64,000 nucleotides of DNA. Origin: Solirubrobacter ginsenosidimutans (lineage in GTDB: Bacteria; Actinomycetota; Thermoleophilia; Solirubrobacterales; Solirubrobacteraceae). Location of the stretch: assembly GCF_027587205.1 (NCBI RefSeq), contig NZ_JAPDOD010000009.1, positions 62,001 through 126,000 on the forward strand. The letters are read 5' to 3'. The notes beneath the pieces were generated by a model. The model made no database searches. It was not told the DNA's origin and saw nothing but the letters and a program-made list of their open reading frames with translations. Shown one piece after another: positions 1 to 8,985 of the stretch. The first letter of the stretch is position 1. Each line of letters starts with the position of its first letter. A program made the position numbers and the translations under genes.

Positions 1-307
1 GGCGGACCAGAAGAAGGCGATCCTCGCCAATGTGCGCTCCAACGAGCCCGACGTCGGGGGCGTGGTCGGCAAGGTCGCCCAGGGCGCGGTCGACGCGGGC
101 TTCGTCTACGTGACCGACGTCGAGGCGACCGACGGGAAGCTGAAGGCGATCGACCTGCCGGAGGACCTCAAGCCGCAGGTCGCCTACGGCGTGGCGGTGG
201 TCAAGGGCGCCAAGCATCCGGAGCAGGCGCAGCAGTTCGTCGACGGGCTGCTGGACGGGGCGGGACAGCAGGCGCTGCAGCGCGCTGGTTTCCTTCCCCC
301 TCCGTGA
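1..307 (+). CDS. modA: Molybdate ABC transporter substrate-binding protein ModA, C-terminal part
   Basis: Only the last ~101 codons are present; the 5' end lies outside the window. The visible part is the C-terminal lobe of a type II periplasmic-binding protein: a conserved YVTDV segment, a VAYGVAVVKGAKHPEQA segment and a terminal QQALQRAGF segment, all typical of ModA. It should bind molybdate or tungstate outside the cell and deliver it to the permease. The stop codon overlaps the GTG start of modB (GTGA, 304-307), so the two are translationally coupled. The identification rests on this C-terminal pattern plus the modBC genes that follow. Confidence 0.85.
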   Translation, partial: ADQKKAILANVRSNEPDVGGVVGKVAQGAVDAGFVYVTDVEATDGKLKAIDLPEDLKPQVAYGVAVVKGAKHPEQAQQFVDGLLDGAGQQALQRAGFLPPP

Positions 308-1068
308 ACTGGTTCTCCGCGCTGCTGGGTCTCGCGCTGGCCGTCGTGCTGGCGTTCCTCGTGCTGCCGGTGGTCGCGATCTTCGCCGACGTCGGCCCGC
401 GCGAGCTGCTGTCCTCGCTGGATGACCCGGGCGCGACCGAGGCGTTGTGGCTCTCGCTGCGTACATCACTGGCCGCCGTCGCGTTGATCGTGGTCGTGGG
501 CACGCCCGCCGCGTGGTTCCTGGCGACGCGGGTGTTTCGCGGGCGCGAGCTCGTGATCACGCTGATCGAGCTGCCGCTGGTGCTGCCGCCGGCGGTGGCG
601 GGGATCGCGCTCCTGGCCTCGGTCGGCCCGCGCGGACTGCTGGCGCCGCTGGGCGTGTCGTTCACGCTCTCGACCGCGGCGGTCGTGGTGGCGCTGACGT
701 TCGTGGCGGCGCCGTTCTACCTGCGCCAGGCGCAGTCGGCGTTCGCGGCGCTGGACCGGTCGTGGCTGGACGCGTCGCGGACCTTGGGGGCGAGCGAGGC
801 GCGGACGCTGGCGCGGGTCGCGATCCCGGCAGCGCTGCCGGGGTTGTCGGCGGGGCTGGCGCTGGCGTGGGGACGCGCCTTGGGGGAGTTCGGCGCGACG
901 CTGATGTTCGCGGGGTCCTTCGCGGGCGTGACGCAGACCGTGCCGCTCGCGATCTACGAGCGCTTCTCGACGGACTTCACGGGTGCGCTGGGTCTGTCCG
1001 CGGTGCTGGTGTGCGTCTCGGCGGGGCTCCTGCTGGCGGTCAAGTTCGCGTTCCGTGCTGCGGCTTGA
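304..1068 (+). CDS. modB: Molybdate ABC transporter permease ModB
   Basis: A 254-residue integral membrane protein with about five to six hydrophobic segments. It carries the ABC permease EAA loop near residues 160-200 (DASRTLGASEARTLARVAIP followed by a GRALGEFGATLMFAG stretch), which is very characteristic of ModB/CysT-type permeases. It forms the membrane channel for molybdate and docks on ModC. The GTG start at 304 overlaps the modA stop, and its own 3' end overlaps the modC start by 14 bases, so modABC is one tightly packed operon. Length is normal for the family (about 220-260 residues). Confidence 0.92.
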   Translation: MNWFSALLGLALAVVLAFLVLPVVAIFADVGPRELLSSLDDPGATEALWLSLRTSLAAVALIVVVGTPAAWFLATRVFRGRELVITLIELPLVLPPAVAGIALLASVGPRGLLAPLGVSFTLSTAAVVVALTFVAAPFYLRQAQSAFAALDRSWLDASRTLGASEARTLARVAIPAALPGLSAGLALAWGRALGEFGATLMFAGSFAGVTQTVPLAIYERFSTDFTGALGLSAVLVCVSAGLLLAVKFAFRAAA

Positions 1069-2098
1069 GATCGGGGCGGCGCGGGCGTCGCTGGACGTCG
1101 CGCTGACGGTCGGCGACGGCGAGTGCGTCGCGCTGGCGGGTCCGTCGGGGGCGGGGAAGACGACCGTGCTGCAGACCGTGGCGGGGCTCTTCCGGCCGCA
1201 GCGCGGCGTGGTCGCGTGCGGCTCTTCGGTGTGGCTGGACACGGCAGCGGGCGTGTTCGTGGCGCCCGAGCGGCGGCGCTGCGGGTACGTCTTCCAGGAC
1301 TACGCGCTCTTCCCGCATCTGAGCGCGTGGCGCAACGTCGCCTACGGGATCTCCGGCGACGAGCGGCGCACGCGGGCGCACGCGTATCTGGAGCGGTTCG
1401 GGTTGGAGGCGCGCGCGGACGCCAAGCCGGCGGAGCTGTCCGGCGGCGAGCGCCAGCGGGTGGCGCTCGCACGGGCGCTGGCGCGCGGCCCGGAGGTCCT
1501 GCTGCTCGACGAGCCGCTCTCGGCGCTTGACCCGCGCACCCGCGCGGCGGCGGCGCGAGAGCTGCTCGCCGTGTTGCACGAGACGGGCGTCCCGTCGCTC
1601 TTGGTCACGCACGACTTCGCCGAGGCGGCGCAGTTCGGCGACCGCGTCGGCGTGCTCGACGGCGGCTCGGTGGTGCAGCTCGGCACGGCCGCCGAGTTGT
1701 CGGCGCGGCCCGCTTCGGCGTTCGTGGCCGACTTCACCGGGGCGGTCGTCCTGACCGGCGTGGCGTCGGCCGGCCGGGACGGACTGACGTCGGTCGCGCT
1801 TGACGGCGGTGGCACGATCGTCAGCACCGACGCGGCGAGCGGCCCGGTCGGTGCGAGCCTCTACCCGTGGGAGGTCGTGCTGGAGGCGGGCAGCGCGCCC
1901 TCCTCCGCGCAGAATCATCTGGTGGCCGAGGTCGTCTCGATCACCGAGATCGGCGGGCGGGCGCGGGTCGGGCTGCTGGCGGGACAGCCGCTCGTGGCCG
2001 AGGTCACCGTCGCGTCGGTGCGCGCGCTCGCGCTCAGCCCTGGGGTGCGGGTGACGGCGACGTGGAAGGCCGCGGCGACGCGCTTGACGCCACGCTGA
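1055..2098 (+). CDS. modC: Molybdate ABC transporter ATP-binding protein ModC
   Basis: A 347-residue ATPase. I start it at GTG 1055 (VLRLEIGAARASLDVAL), because the open frame upstream of that point only translates modB out of frame. Walker A GPSGAGKTT lies near residue 30, the signature LSGGERQRVALARAL near 130, and Walker B VLLLDEPLSALD just after. The C-terminal ~100 residues form a TOBE-like molybdate-binding domain, as usual for ModC. It powers uptake through ModB. The last 65 bases overlap the convergent racemase gene on the other strand. Confidence 0.92.
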   Translation: MLRLEIGAARASLDVALTVGDGECVALAGPSGAGKTTVLQTVAGLFRPQRGVVACGSSVWLDTAAGVFVAPERRRCGYVFQDYALFPHLSAWRNVAYGISGDERRTRAHAYLERFGLEARADAKPAELSGGERQRVALARALARGPEVLLLDEPLSALDPRTRAAAARELLAVLHETGVPSLLVTHDFAEAAQFGDRVGVLDGGSVVQLGTAAELSARPASAFVADFTGAVVLTGVASAGRDGLTSVALDGGGTIVSTDAASGPVGASLYPWEVVLEAGSAPSSAQNHLVAEVVSITEIGGRARVGLLAGQPLVAEVTVASVRALALSPGVRVTATWKAAATRLTPR

Positions 2099-2774
2099 GC
2101 TCGACCGCCCGCTCGGCGTGCAGGCGGGTGGTGTCGAAGACCGGGACGGGCGAGTCTTGTGCTCCGACGAGCAGGTCGATCTCCGTGCAGCCGAGCAGGA
2201 TGCCCTGGGCGCCGTCGGCGGCCAGCGCGCGCATGATCCGTCGGTACTCGTCGCGCGAGGCGTCCTTGACGATCCCGAGGCAGAGTTCCTCGTAGATGAC
2301 GTCGTGGACGATCCTGCGGTCCTTCGCGTCCGGGACCGTGACCTCGAGCCCGTGCTCGCGCAGGCGACCGACGTAGAACTCCTGCTCCATCGTGTACGCG
2401 GTGGCGAGCAGGCCGACGCGGGTGAGTCCGGCGTTCTTGACCGCCTGCGCCGTGGTGTCGGCGATGTGGACGAACGGGATGTCGATCGCGGCGGTGATCT
2501 GCGGGGCGAGCTTGTGCATCGTGTTGGTGCACAGCACGAGCAGCTCGGCGCCGGCGTTTTGCAGCGCCTGCGCCTCGGTCGCGAGCCGCTCGCCCGCCTC
2601 GTCCCAGCGGTCCTCGCGCTGCAGCACCTCGATCTCGGCGAAGTCCACGCTGCGCAGCAGACAGTCGGCGGAATGCAGACCGCCCAGGCGGTCCGCGACG
2701 AGCTCGTTGACGAGCCGGTAGTACTCGCTCGTCGACTCCCAGCTCATGCCTCCGAGGAGCCCGATTCGCAGCAT
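2034..2774 (-). CDS. Aspartate/glutamate-racemase family amino acid racemase (YgeA-like)
   Basis: The 246-residue product follows E. coli YgeA, a broad-specificity amino acid racemase, closely along its length: LLGGMSWEST near the N-terminus, SVDFAEIE near residue 45, LVLCTNTMHKLAP with the first catalytic Cys near 82, YTMEQEFY near 125, and GILLGCTEIDLLV with the second catalytic Cys near 195. It is cofactor-independent and cytoplasmic, interconverting L- and D-amino acids. ATG 2774 gives the family-type start MLRIGLLGG; an ATG four codons upstream (2786) is also possible. The C-terminus runs about 20 residues past the usual end as a Ser/Pro-rich tail that overlaps modC. Confidence 0.88.
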   Translation of the reverse strand: MLRIGLLGGMSWESTSEYYRLVNELVADRLGGLHSADCLLRSVDFAEIEVLQREDRWDEAGERLATEAQALQNAGAELLVLCTNTMHKLAPQITAAIDIPFVHIADTTAQAVKNAGLTRVGLLATAYTMEQEFYVGRLREHGLEVTVPDAKDRRIVHDVIYEELCLGIVKDASRDEYRRIMRALAADGAQGILLGCTEIDLLVGAQDSPVPVFDTTRLHAERAVELSVASSASPRPSTSPSPAPQG

Positions 2775-2824
2775 TGCGAAGATCATGATCGAAAGTCCGC
2801 TCAGGGGGTACTCACCTTCGCGCG

Positions 2825-5800
2825 ATGCGCGCGATCATCCCCTTTCTGGTAGCCGCGTTCCTGGTGAGCGCGACGCCGGCGTCCGCCGACTCGGTGACGC
2901 TCTTCAACGAAGCCGGGACGCCCTTGGGGCAGGGCCGCATGACCGTGTTCGACGGCGCCGCGGGCGACCGGATCGAGAACATCACGCCCGACGGCGGCCT
3001 CACCGTCACCGCGCAGAACAGCGCGACCTTCGAGGGCATGACGCTGCGCTTCACCGGCCCGACGGGCGTGCTCGAGCAGGGGTCGTTCCCGGACGCGCAG
3101 GACTACGACAAGCGCCAGGCCGACCACGCCGGCATCCGCGTCGGGCCGCCGCTGTATGACTCGACGCCCTGCGACCGCTACCGCGGCAGCTTCGAGGTCC
3201 GCGACCTGCGCCGCGACGGGCTCGGGAAGATCACGCGCGCGTGGATCGTCTTCGAGCAGCACTGCGAGTCGGGGCCGACGTCCTACTTCGGCGAGCTGCG
3301 GATCGGGATGCCGGCGTCGGGGACCGGGCCGCAGACGCTGCCGGCGCTCGTGCGCTGGCCCGAGGCGGAGGCGGGCGGGCGCGGGCTCGCGGTGCCGGTC
3401 CGCGTACATCCGAGCGCCGCGATCGCCGACGTGCGGGTGATCGGGGAGGACTTCGCCGTGGAGAACGACGGCTGCACCGGGAAGGTGGACGCGTGTGACG
3501 TGAAGGTGCGGGCGCTGCCGTCGGCTGCGGGAACGCAGGTTGCGGCGCTGCGGGTGACGGACGTCGCGGGTGGGAGCACGGACGTGCCGCTGCAGGTCTT
3601 CGCGCACGGTGGCACGACCGGCTTCACGCTCGACAGCGAGCCCGGCGAGTTCGTCGGCGACGGGCAGCATTGGCAATACGGGCCCGAGGACGACATCCGC
3701 CTGAGCGGGTCGCTCGAGTCCGGCCTGAACATGCGGATCGGCGAGGTCCCGGACGGCAACGCGGGCTGGACGTTCCAGATCGGCCCGGGCGACGGCGACC
3801 TGCTCGTGCCGGGCAAGACCTACGGGCCGGTCACGAACTACTCGTCCCCCGGTCCGCGCTTCGAGTTCTACGGCCACGGCCGTGGCTGCGGCGATTGGCT
3901 GGGGTCGTTCACGGTGCATGAGATCGCGTTCGACGGCCACGACGTGACGCGGGCGCGGATCTCGTTCGAGGTCCACTGCTTCATCGATCCGGACTACGAC
4001 CTGCGCGGGACTTTGTCGTGGCACTCGGGTGAGACGACGCCGCCTGCGCCGTGGATGGTCCCGTCTGTGTCGGGTGAGCCCGCTCCCCCACCGGGCGTGT
4101 CCGCGACGGTCACGGTCTTCGGCGAGGCGGGTGCGACGGGGTCGCGGGGCGTGCGCAACGTGTACGACGTCGCGGCGGGCGACCGGATCACGGCCACCAG
4201 CGAGGAGCCGGGCGTGCTCAAGCTGCAGGCGTCCGGCGGGAACTACGGCACGCCGACGCGGATCTGGCTCGTCGGCTCGTCGACGAACATGGACTTCAAT
4301 CCGGGCGTCGTGTACCGGGGCGCGACGGACGTCCAGAAGCGCGTCGACGGACTCGCTTCGATGGACGTCGACGCGGGCGTGTGGTGCGACCGGCTGACCG
4401 GGAGCTTCGAGGTGCGCGAGTTCGAGCGCGCCGACGACGGGACCGTCCTGCGCGCGTGGATCCTCTTCGAGCAGCGCTGCCTGTACAACGAGCCGGCGGT
4501 GACGGGCGAGATCCGGATCGGCGCGCCGGCGGTCATTGGGCCGCGCGTCGTGCCGACGCTGCTGCGGTGGGCGCGCGAGGAGGTCGGCGGCGGCGGGGTC
4601 GCGCAGCCGGTCTCGGTGTGGTCCGGCGCCGGGGTCGCCGGTGTCGCGCTGGCCGGCGCCGATGCCGATCAGTTCACGATCCGGCGCGATGACTGCACCG
4701 GCGTGGCGGCCGTGCGGGGCGAGCCGTGCGTCGTGTGGGTGCGGCCGTCGACGGCGCGGGCGGGTGTGTTGCGGGCCACGCTGCGCGTGACAGATGTCTC
4801 GGGCGCGGTCACGTCGCTCCCGCTCGAGGCCTTCGACCACGGCGGGACGACCGAGTACAAGATGGTCAGCCAGCCGGGCGAGTGGATCGGCCGCGGGCAG
4901 ACGTACGCCTACGACGCCCGCTCCGACCTCGTGGTCGAGGGCACGCCGTCGCATCTGGAGGGCTACATCCGCGGCGAGAACGGCGACGATTGGACGTTCG
5001 ACCTCGCCCCTCCCGCCGGCGGCGCCCTGACGGTGGGCACCTACCCGAACGCCCTCTCCTACCGGGTCAACGGCGACAAGCCGGGAATGGACGTCAGCGG
5101 CAACGGTCACAGCTGCTTCGGCGACGTCACCGGCTCCTTCACGATCCACGAGCTCGAGATCGTCGGCAACGAGGTGACCCGCTTCAAGTTCACGTACGAG
5201 ATGCACTGCAAGGGCGCGACGCCCTCGTTGACGGGAACGTTCGCCCTGCGCGCGAACGACCCGACCCCGCTCGCGCCCTGGATGGTGCCGACGCCGCCGC
5301 AGGTGGTGCCGACGCCGACCGCGACGGCGACGAGCACTGCGACTGCGACGCCGTCGGCGACCGCGACCGCGACCGCCACGGCGACGGCGACAGCGACGCC
5401 GACGTCAACCGCCACGGTGACGGCGACAGCAGCGGCCACAGCCACGCCGACGTCAACTGCCACGGCGACGGCGACACCAACGACCACAGCCACGCCGACG
5501 TCGACTGCCACGGCGACGGCGACTGCCACGGCGACGGCGACGCCCACCGCGACCGCGACACCAACGGCCACCGCAACGGCAACCGCCACGGCGACACCAA
5601 CGGCCACCGTGACCGCCACGGCGACGCCTACCGCGACCGCGACGCCAACGGCCACCGCGACGGCGACGCCCGTCGCCACTGCCACGGCCACCGCGACCGC
5701 GCCGCCCTCGCCGTTCGCCAAGGTCGGGCCGCCGGAACCTACGGTCAAGACGCGGGCTCGGACCGCGACGGCGGACGCCGTCGCGCGGTGCGTGGCCGGT

Positions 5801-6049
5801 GGAAAGGCGCTCGCGAAGGCGCGAGCGTCGCGCCGCCGCGCCGTCGCCGCGCGGCTCGCCCGCGCCGTCAAGGCCTGCCGCGACGCGGTCTCCGCCCTAC
5901 CCGCCTCGAGCGAACGGACCGCGGCCCTCGGCGCGCTCAAGCGTCAGACGATCGCGATCCGGACGATGCGCCAGCGCCGGCCGGGCGCGGCGGCGCTGCG
6001 AAGGGCGCGGGCGCAACTCGCCTCCGCGGCGCGCACGCTCGCGCGCTGA
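2825..6049 (+). CDS. Secreted protein with duplicated ~400-residue modules, Thr/Ala/Pro stalk and basic tail
   Basis: I do not recognise a family. The 1074-residue product starts with a Sec signal peptide (MRAIIPFLVAAFLVSATPASA). Two homologous halves follow (about 22-420 and 425-825). Each half contains two copies of a motif: Cys, 3-4 residues, GSF-x-(V/I)-(R/H)-E, about 16 residues, F/Y-E-x-H/R-C. The four copies lie near residues 117-146, 355-385, 522-552 and 765-795, and the paired Cys suggest conserved disulfides. Each half ends in a PAPWMVP or LAPWMVP sequence. Residues ~830-959 are a low-complexity PTATATAT stalk, then ~115 Ala/Arg-rich residues that could bind an anionic wall polymer. 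A secreted, wall-spanning surface protein is an inference. Confidence 0.8.
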   Translation: MRAIIPFLVAAFLVSATPASADSVTLFNEAGTPLGQGRMTVFDGAAGDRIENITPDGGLTVTAQNSATFEGMTLRFTGPTGVLEQGSFPDAQDYDKRQADHAGIRVGPPLYDSTPCDRYRGSFEVRDLRRDGLGKITRAWIVFEQHCESGPTSYFGELRIGMPASGTGPQTLPALVRWPEAEAGGRGLAVPVRVHPSAAIADVRVIGEDFAVENDGCTGKVDACDVKVRALPSAAGTQVAALRVTDVAGGSTDVPLQVFAHGGTTGFTLDSEPGEFVGDGQHWQYGPEDDIRLSGSLESGLNMRIGEVPDGNAGWTFQIGPGDGDLLVPGKTYGPVTNYSSPGPRFEFYGHGRGCGDWLGSFTVHEIAFDGHDVTRARISFEVHCFIDPDYDLRGTLSWHSGETTPPAPWMVPSVSGEPAPPPGVSATVTVFGEAGATGSRGVRNVYDVAAGDRITATSEEPGVLKLQASGGNYGTPTRIWLVGSSTNMDFNPGVVYRGATDVQKRVDGLASMDVDAGVWCDRLTGSFEVREFERADDGTVLRAWILFEQRCLYNEPAVTGEIRIGAPAVIGPRVVPTLLRWAREEVGGGGVAQPVSVWSGAGVAGVALAGADADQFTIRRDDCTGVAAVRGEPCVVWVRPSTARAGVLRATLRVTDVSGAVTSLPLEAFDHGGTTEYKMVSQPGEWIGRGQTYAYDARSDLVVEGTPSHLEGYIRGENGDDWTFDLAPPAGGALTVGTYPNALSYRVNGDKPGMDVSGNGHSCFGDVTGSFTIHELEIVGNEVTRFKFTYEMHCKGATPSLTGTFALRANDPTPLAPWMVPTPPQVVPTPTATATSTATATPSATATATATATATATPTSTATVTATAAATATPTSTATATATPTTTATPTSTATATATATATATPTATATPTATATATATATPTATVTATATPTATATPTATATATPVATATATATAPPSPFAKVGPPEPTVKTRARTATADAVARCVAGGKALAKARASRRRAVAARLARAVKACRDAVSALPASSERTAALGALKRQTIAIRTMRQRRPGAAALRRARAQLASAARTLAR
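5311..5703 (+). repeat. Low-complexity tandem repeat encoding the Thr/Ala/Pro stalk
   Basis: About 390 bases of imperfect tandem hexamer-like units (GCGACG, GCCACG, ACGCCG variants) encode PTATATAT-type residues 830-959 of the secreted protein. The codon-level variation is mostly synonymous between Ala and Thr codons ending in C or G. The array is inside the reading frame and keeps it open. It is likely to vary in copy number between strains. Confidence 0.85.
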
Positions 6050-6053
6050 TTCG

Positions 6054-6108
6054 CCGGGGGTGCGTAACACGGAGTTCCCGTCAGGAACTTCTCGTTCCGC
6101 ACCCCCGG
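6054..6108. terminator. Hairpin terminator between convergent genes
   Basis: Perfect 11-bp arms CCGGGGGTGCG (6054-6064) and CGCACCCCCGG (6098-6108) enclose a second, smaller inverted repeat (AGTTCC and GGAACT). It lies exactly between the stop codons of two convergent genes (6049 and 6114). There is no clear T run, so it would be an atypical bidirectional terminator. Confidence 0.55.
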
Positions 6109-6113
6109 TCGAG

Positions 6114-8936
6114 TCAGCGGCCGACGGCCGGGAAGACCGGCTGGATGGCCGGCGGCGCGACCCGCACGCGCGCGTCGACTACCGCCGCTCCGTCGGGGCC
6201 GGCCATGACCGGGTTGAGGTCGAGCTCGGCGATCGCCGGGTGGGCGTCGGCCAGTGCGCCGACGCGAACCGCGATGTCGGCCAGCGCGTCGACGTCCGCC
6301 CGCGCGCGCTGAAGCAGCGCGTGGGAGCGCAGGCCGCGGATCATCCCGTGCGCCTCCTCGTAGGCGAGCGGGGCGAGGCGCACCGCGACGTCCTCGAGCA
6401 CCTCGGCCGTACCGCCGCCCGCGCCGCACGCGACGACGGGACCGAAGCGCTCATCCGCGAGCACGCCGACCAGCATCTCCACGCCTGCGCTGACCATCCG
6501 CTGGACGAGGAAGTCCTCGACCGGCGTCCCGGCGGCCTCCAGCCGCTGCGCGATCTCGGCCGCGCCGCGGCGCACCGCGGTCGGCCCGTTCAAACCGAGG
6601 CGCACCGCCCCGGCCTGGGCCTTGTGCACGACGCCGTGCGCGATGCCCTTCAACGCCACCGGCCCACCCAGCTCCGCGGCAGCCTTCGCGGCGGCCGCGA
6701 CCGACCCGACGCGCCGCTGCTCGACCAGCCGGATCCCGTAGGCCGAAAGCAGCGCCGCGACCTCATCCGGCCGCAGCCACCCGCCCCCACGGGCGAGCGA
6801 TCCGGCGAGGACCGCCGCGGCGGCGTCCGCGTCGACGTCGTCGAGTTGCGCGGGGATCGCGGTCGGCGTCGCGCGGAAGCGCCCGTACGCCGCGGCCCGC
6901 CCGAGCGCGCGGGCCGCCGCCTCCGGCGCGCGGAACGTCGGAACCTTGATCGCCGCCGCGCCGCCAGACCGACCGGCGGCGGCCACAGGCCGTGCCGCGG
7001 CGACGCCCGGCGCGGCCGCGGCCGCAGACGGATCAACGGCGCCTGCGCGGCGCGCCACGGTGGCGACGCCCGCGGCTCCCACCCCGCCCGCGCGGAGGTT
7101 CGTCGGGAGCGGGCCTGGGGTCATGAAGACGGCCAGCAGCGGCGTACCCGCCTCGTGCAGCGCCGGCGCGGCAGCGGCGAAGGCCGCGGCGGCCTCGTCG
7201 GCGCCGGTGGCGATGTGCTCGACGAAGATCGCGATCACCGCGTCCACCGCGGGGTCGGCGGCGACGAGCTCGACCGCGGCGCGGAACCCTGCGGGTGACT
7301 CGGCGGCGACCAGCTGGACCGGGCCCGCGACCACCGACGCCGGCGGCAGCACGGCCCGCAACGCGTCCTGAGTCGAGACGGAGAGCGAGGCGACGCCGAG
7401 CCCCGCGTCGACGCACGCGTCCGCGCACACCACGCCCGGCCCGCGGGCGTTGCAGACGATGCCGACGCACCCGCCTCGCGGGGTCGGCTGCTCGGCGAGC
7501 ACCGCAGCCGCGTCGAGCAGGTCGTCCAACCCGTCGCAGCGGATCACGCCCGCGCTCGCGAACAGCGCGTCGACGGTGCTGTCGGAGGCCGCGATCAGCG
7601 CGCCGGTATGCGACGAGGCCGCCCGCGCGCCCGCGCTCGTCCGCCCCGCCTTGACCGCGAGGACCGGCTTCGCCCGCGCCACCCGCCGCGCCACGCGGCC
7701 GAACTTGCGCGGGTTGCCGAACGACTCCAGATACAGCGCGACGACCTGGGTCGCCGGGTCCTGCTCCCAGTACTGCAGGACGTCGTTGCTCGACAGGTCC
7801 GCCTTGTCCCCCAACGACACGAACGCGGAGAGGCCAATGCCACGGCGCGACATGCCGTCGATCGCGGCCGCCCCGAACGCGCCGCTCTGGGAGACGAACC
7901 CGACGTTGCCCGCGGGTACGTCCGCGCGCCCGAAGGTCCCGGTCAGAGCGACCAGCGGATCGGTGTTGACGACCCCCATCGAGTTCGGCCCCACGAGCCG
8001 CATCCCGGTCGACCGGCACGCCTCCAGCAGCTCGGCCAGCCGCGCCGCGCCCTCGGCGCCCGTCTCGGCGAACCCGGCCGTGATGACCACCAGCGCGGCA
8101 ACGCCCGCCGCAGCGCATTCCCGCGCGACCCCGGGAACGGTCTCCGCCGGCACGGCGACGATCGCCAGGTCGACGAGACCGCCGACGTCCGCGACCGACG
8201 ACGCCGCCCGCCGGGAGCCGATGAAGTCCGCATTCGGATTGACCGGGTAGAGCTCGCCGCGGAAGCCGTTGTCGAGCGCGTGCCGGAACGCCGCGCCGCC
8301 GAAGGAGTCCGCCCGCCGCGAGGCGCCGATCACGGCGACCGACCGCGGCCGCAGCACCCGCTCGACCGCCGCCACCGCGGCGACCCGGTCGCGATCCTCG
8401 AACCGGCGCCGCGCGTCGTCGCCCAGCTCGGTCGGGAACTCGAGCTCGATCCCGTCCGGCGACGCGCGCACGTGGACCGGGAAGCCGGACTCGCGGAAGA
8501 CGCTGATCATCCGCCGGTTCTCGGGCAGAACCGTCGCGGTGAACGTCGTCACGCCGCGGGCGGAGGCGACCTGGGCGAGGTGGGCGATCAGGACGGTCGC
8601 GAGCCCGCGGCCCTGCATCTCGTCGGCGACCGCGAACGCGACCTCGGCCCGGCCGGGCCGCTCGAGCTCGAAGACCGCGTGGGCGACCACCCGCTCCTCC
8701 GCGCCGGTCGTGACGATCAGCCCGTAGCCCTCGGAGCGGTCGCCGCGCGCGGCCATCTCGGCCGCCTTGTCGAGGTTGACCCCGAGCGAGAAGAACCGCA
8801 GCCAGCGCGAGTTGTCCGACAGGCCGCCGAGGAACGTGCGCAGCGCGGGCGTGTCGGCGGGCGAGACCGGCCGGACGTGCGCGGTTGACCCGTCGCGCAG
8901 CGCGATGTGGACATCGGCGGCGACGGGCGCGCTCAT
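6114..8936 (-). CDS. GNAT acetyltransferase fused to ADP-forming acyl-CoA synthetase-like protein (Pat type)
   Basis: 940 residues. Residues ~15-165 are a GNAT domain (AVADEMQGRGLATVLIAHLA acetyl-CoA loop). Residues ~190-320 are a CoA-binding Rossmann domain (RSVAVIGASRRADSFGG). Residues ~330-640 are succinyl-CoA ligase-like and include SSHTGAL, whose His near 441 corresponds to the phospho-His segment of NDP-forming synthetases. After an Ala/Pro-rich linker (~620-680), residues ~690-930 form an ATP-grasp domain (VALKGIAHGVVHKAQAG, LDLNPVMAG). The order, GNAT first, is that described for Streptomyces-type protein lysine acetyltransferases and opposite to E. coli PatZ. The likely role is acetylation of metabolic enzymes such as acyl-CoA synthetases in response to acetyl-CoA. 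Whether the synthetase part is active cannot be judged. Confidence 0.85.
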   Translation of the reverse strand: MSAPVAADVHIALRDGSTAHVRPVSPADTPALRTFLGGLSDNSRWLRFFSLGVNLDKAAEMAARGDRSEGYGLIVTTGAEERVVAHAVFELERPGRAEVAFAVADEMQGRGLATVLIAHLAQVASARGVTTFTATVLPENRRMISVFRESGFPVHVRASPDGIELEFPTELGDDARRRFEDRDRVAAVAAVERVLRPRSVAVIGASRRADSFGGAAFRHALDNGFRGELYPVNPNADFIGSRRAASSVADVGGLVDLAIVAVPAETVPGVARECAAAGVAALVVITAGFAETGAEGAARLAELLEACRSTGMRLVGPNSMGVVNTDPLVALTGTFGRADVPAGNVGFVSQSGAFGAAAIDGMSRRGIGLSAFVSLGDKADLSSNDVLQYWEQDPATQVVALYLESFGNPRKFGRVARRVARAKPVLAVKAGRTSAGARAASSHTGALIAASDSTVDALFASAGVIRCDGLDDLLDAAAVLAEQPTPRGGCVGIVCNARGPGVVCADACVDAGLGVASLSVSTQDALRAVLPPASVVAGPVQLVAAESPAGFRAAVELVAADPAVDAVIAIFVEHIATGADEAAAAFAAAAPALHEAGTPLLAVFMTPGPLPTNLRAGGVGAAGVATVARRAGAVDPSAAAAAPGVAAARPVAAAGRSGGAAAIKVPTFRAPEAAARALGRAAAYGRFRATPTAIPAQLDDVDADAAAAVLAGSLARGGGWLRPDEVAALLSAYGIRLVEQRRVGSVAAAAKAAAELGGPVALKGIAHGVVHKAQAGAVRLGLNGPTAVRRGAAEIAQRLEAAGTPVEDFLVQRMVSAGVEMLVGVLADERFGPVVACGAGGGTAEVLEDVAVRLAPLAYEEAHGMIRGLRSHALLQRARADVDALADIAVRVGALADAHPAIAELDLNPVMAGPDGAAVVDARVRVAPPAIQPVFPAVGR

Positions 8937-8985
8937 CGAGCGTCGACTTGTTCGGGCACAGCACGATCAAGTTGACGTTCGCCGG

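Noticed and set aside
5311..5703. Possible CRISPR-like or minisatellite array
   Set aside because: Units are short, continuous and codon-phased within an open frame; there are no spacers.
4726..6312. Plus-strand frame rich in Asp, Gly and His over the stalk repeat
   Set aside because: It is an out-of-frame reading of the PTATAT repeat and runs past the true stop into the terminator.
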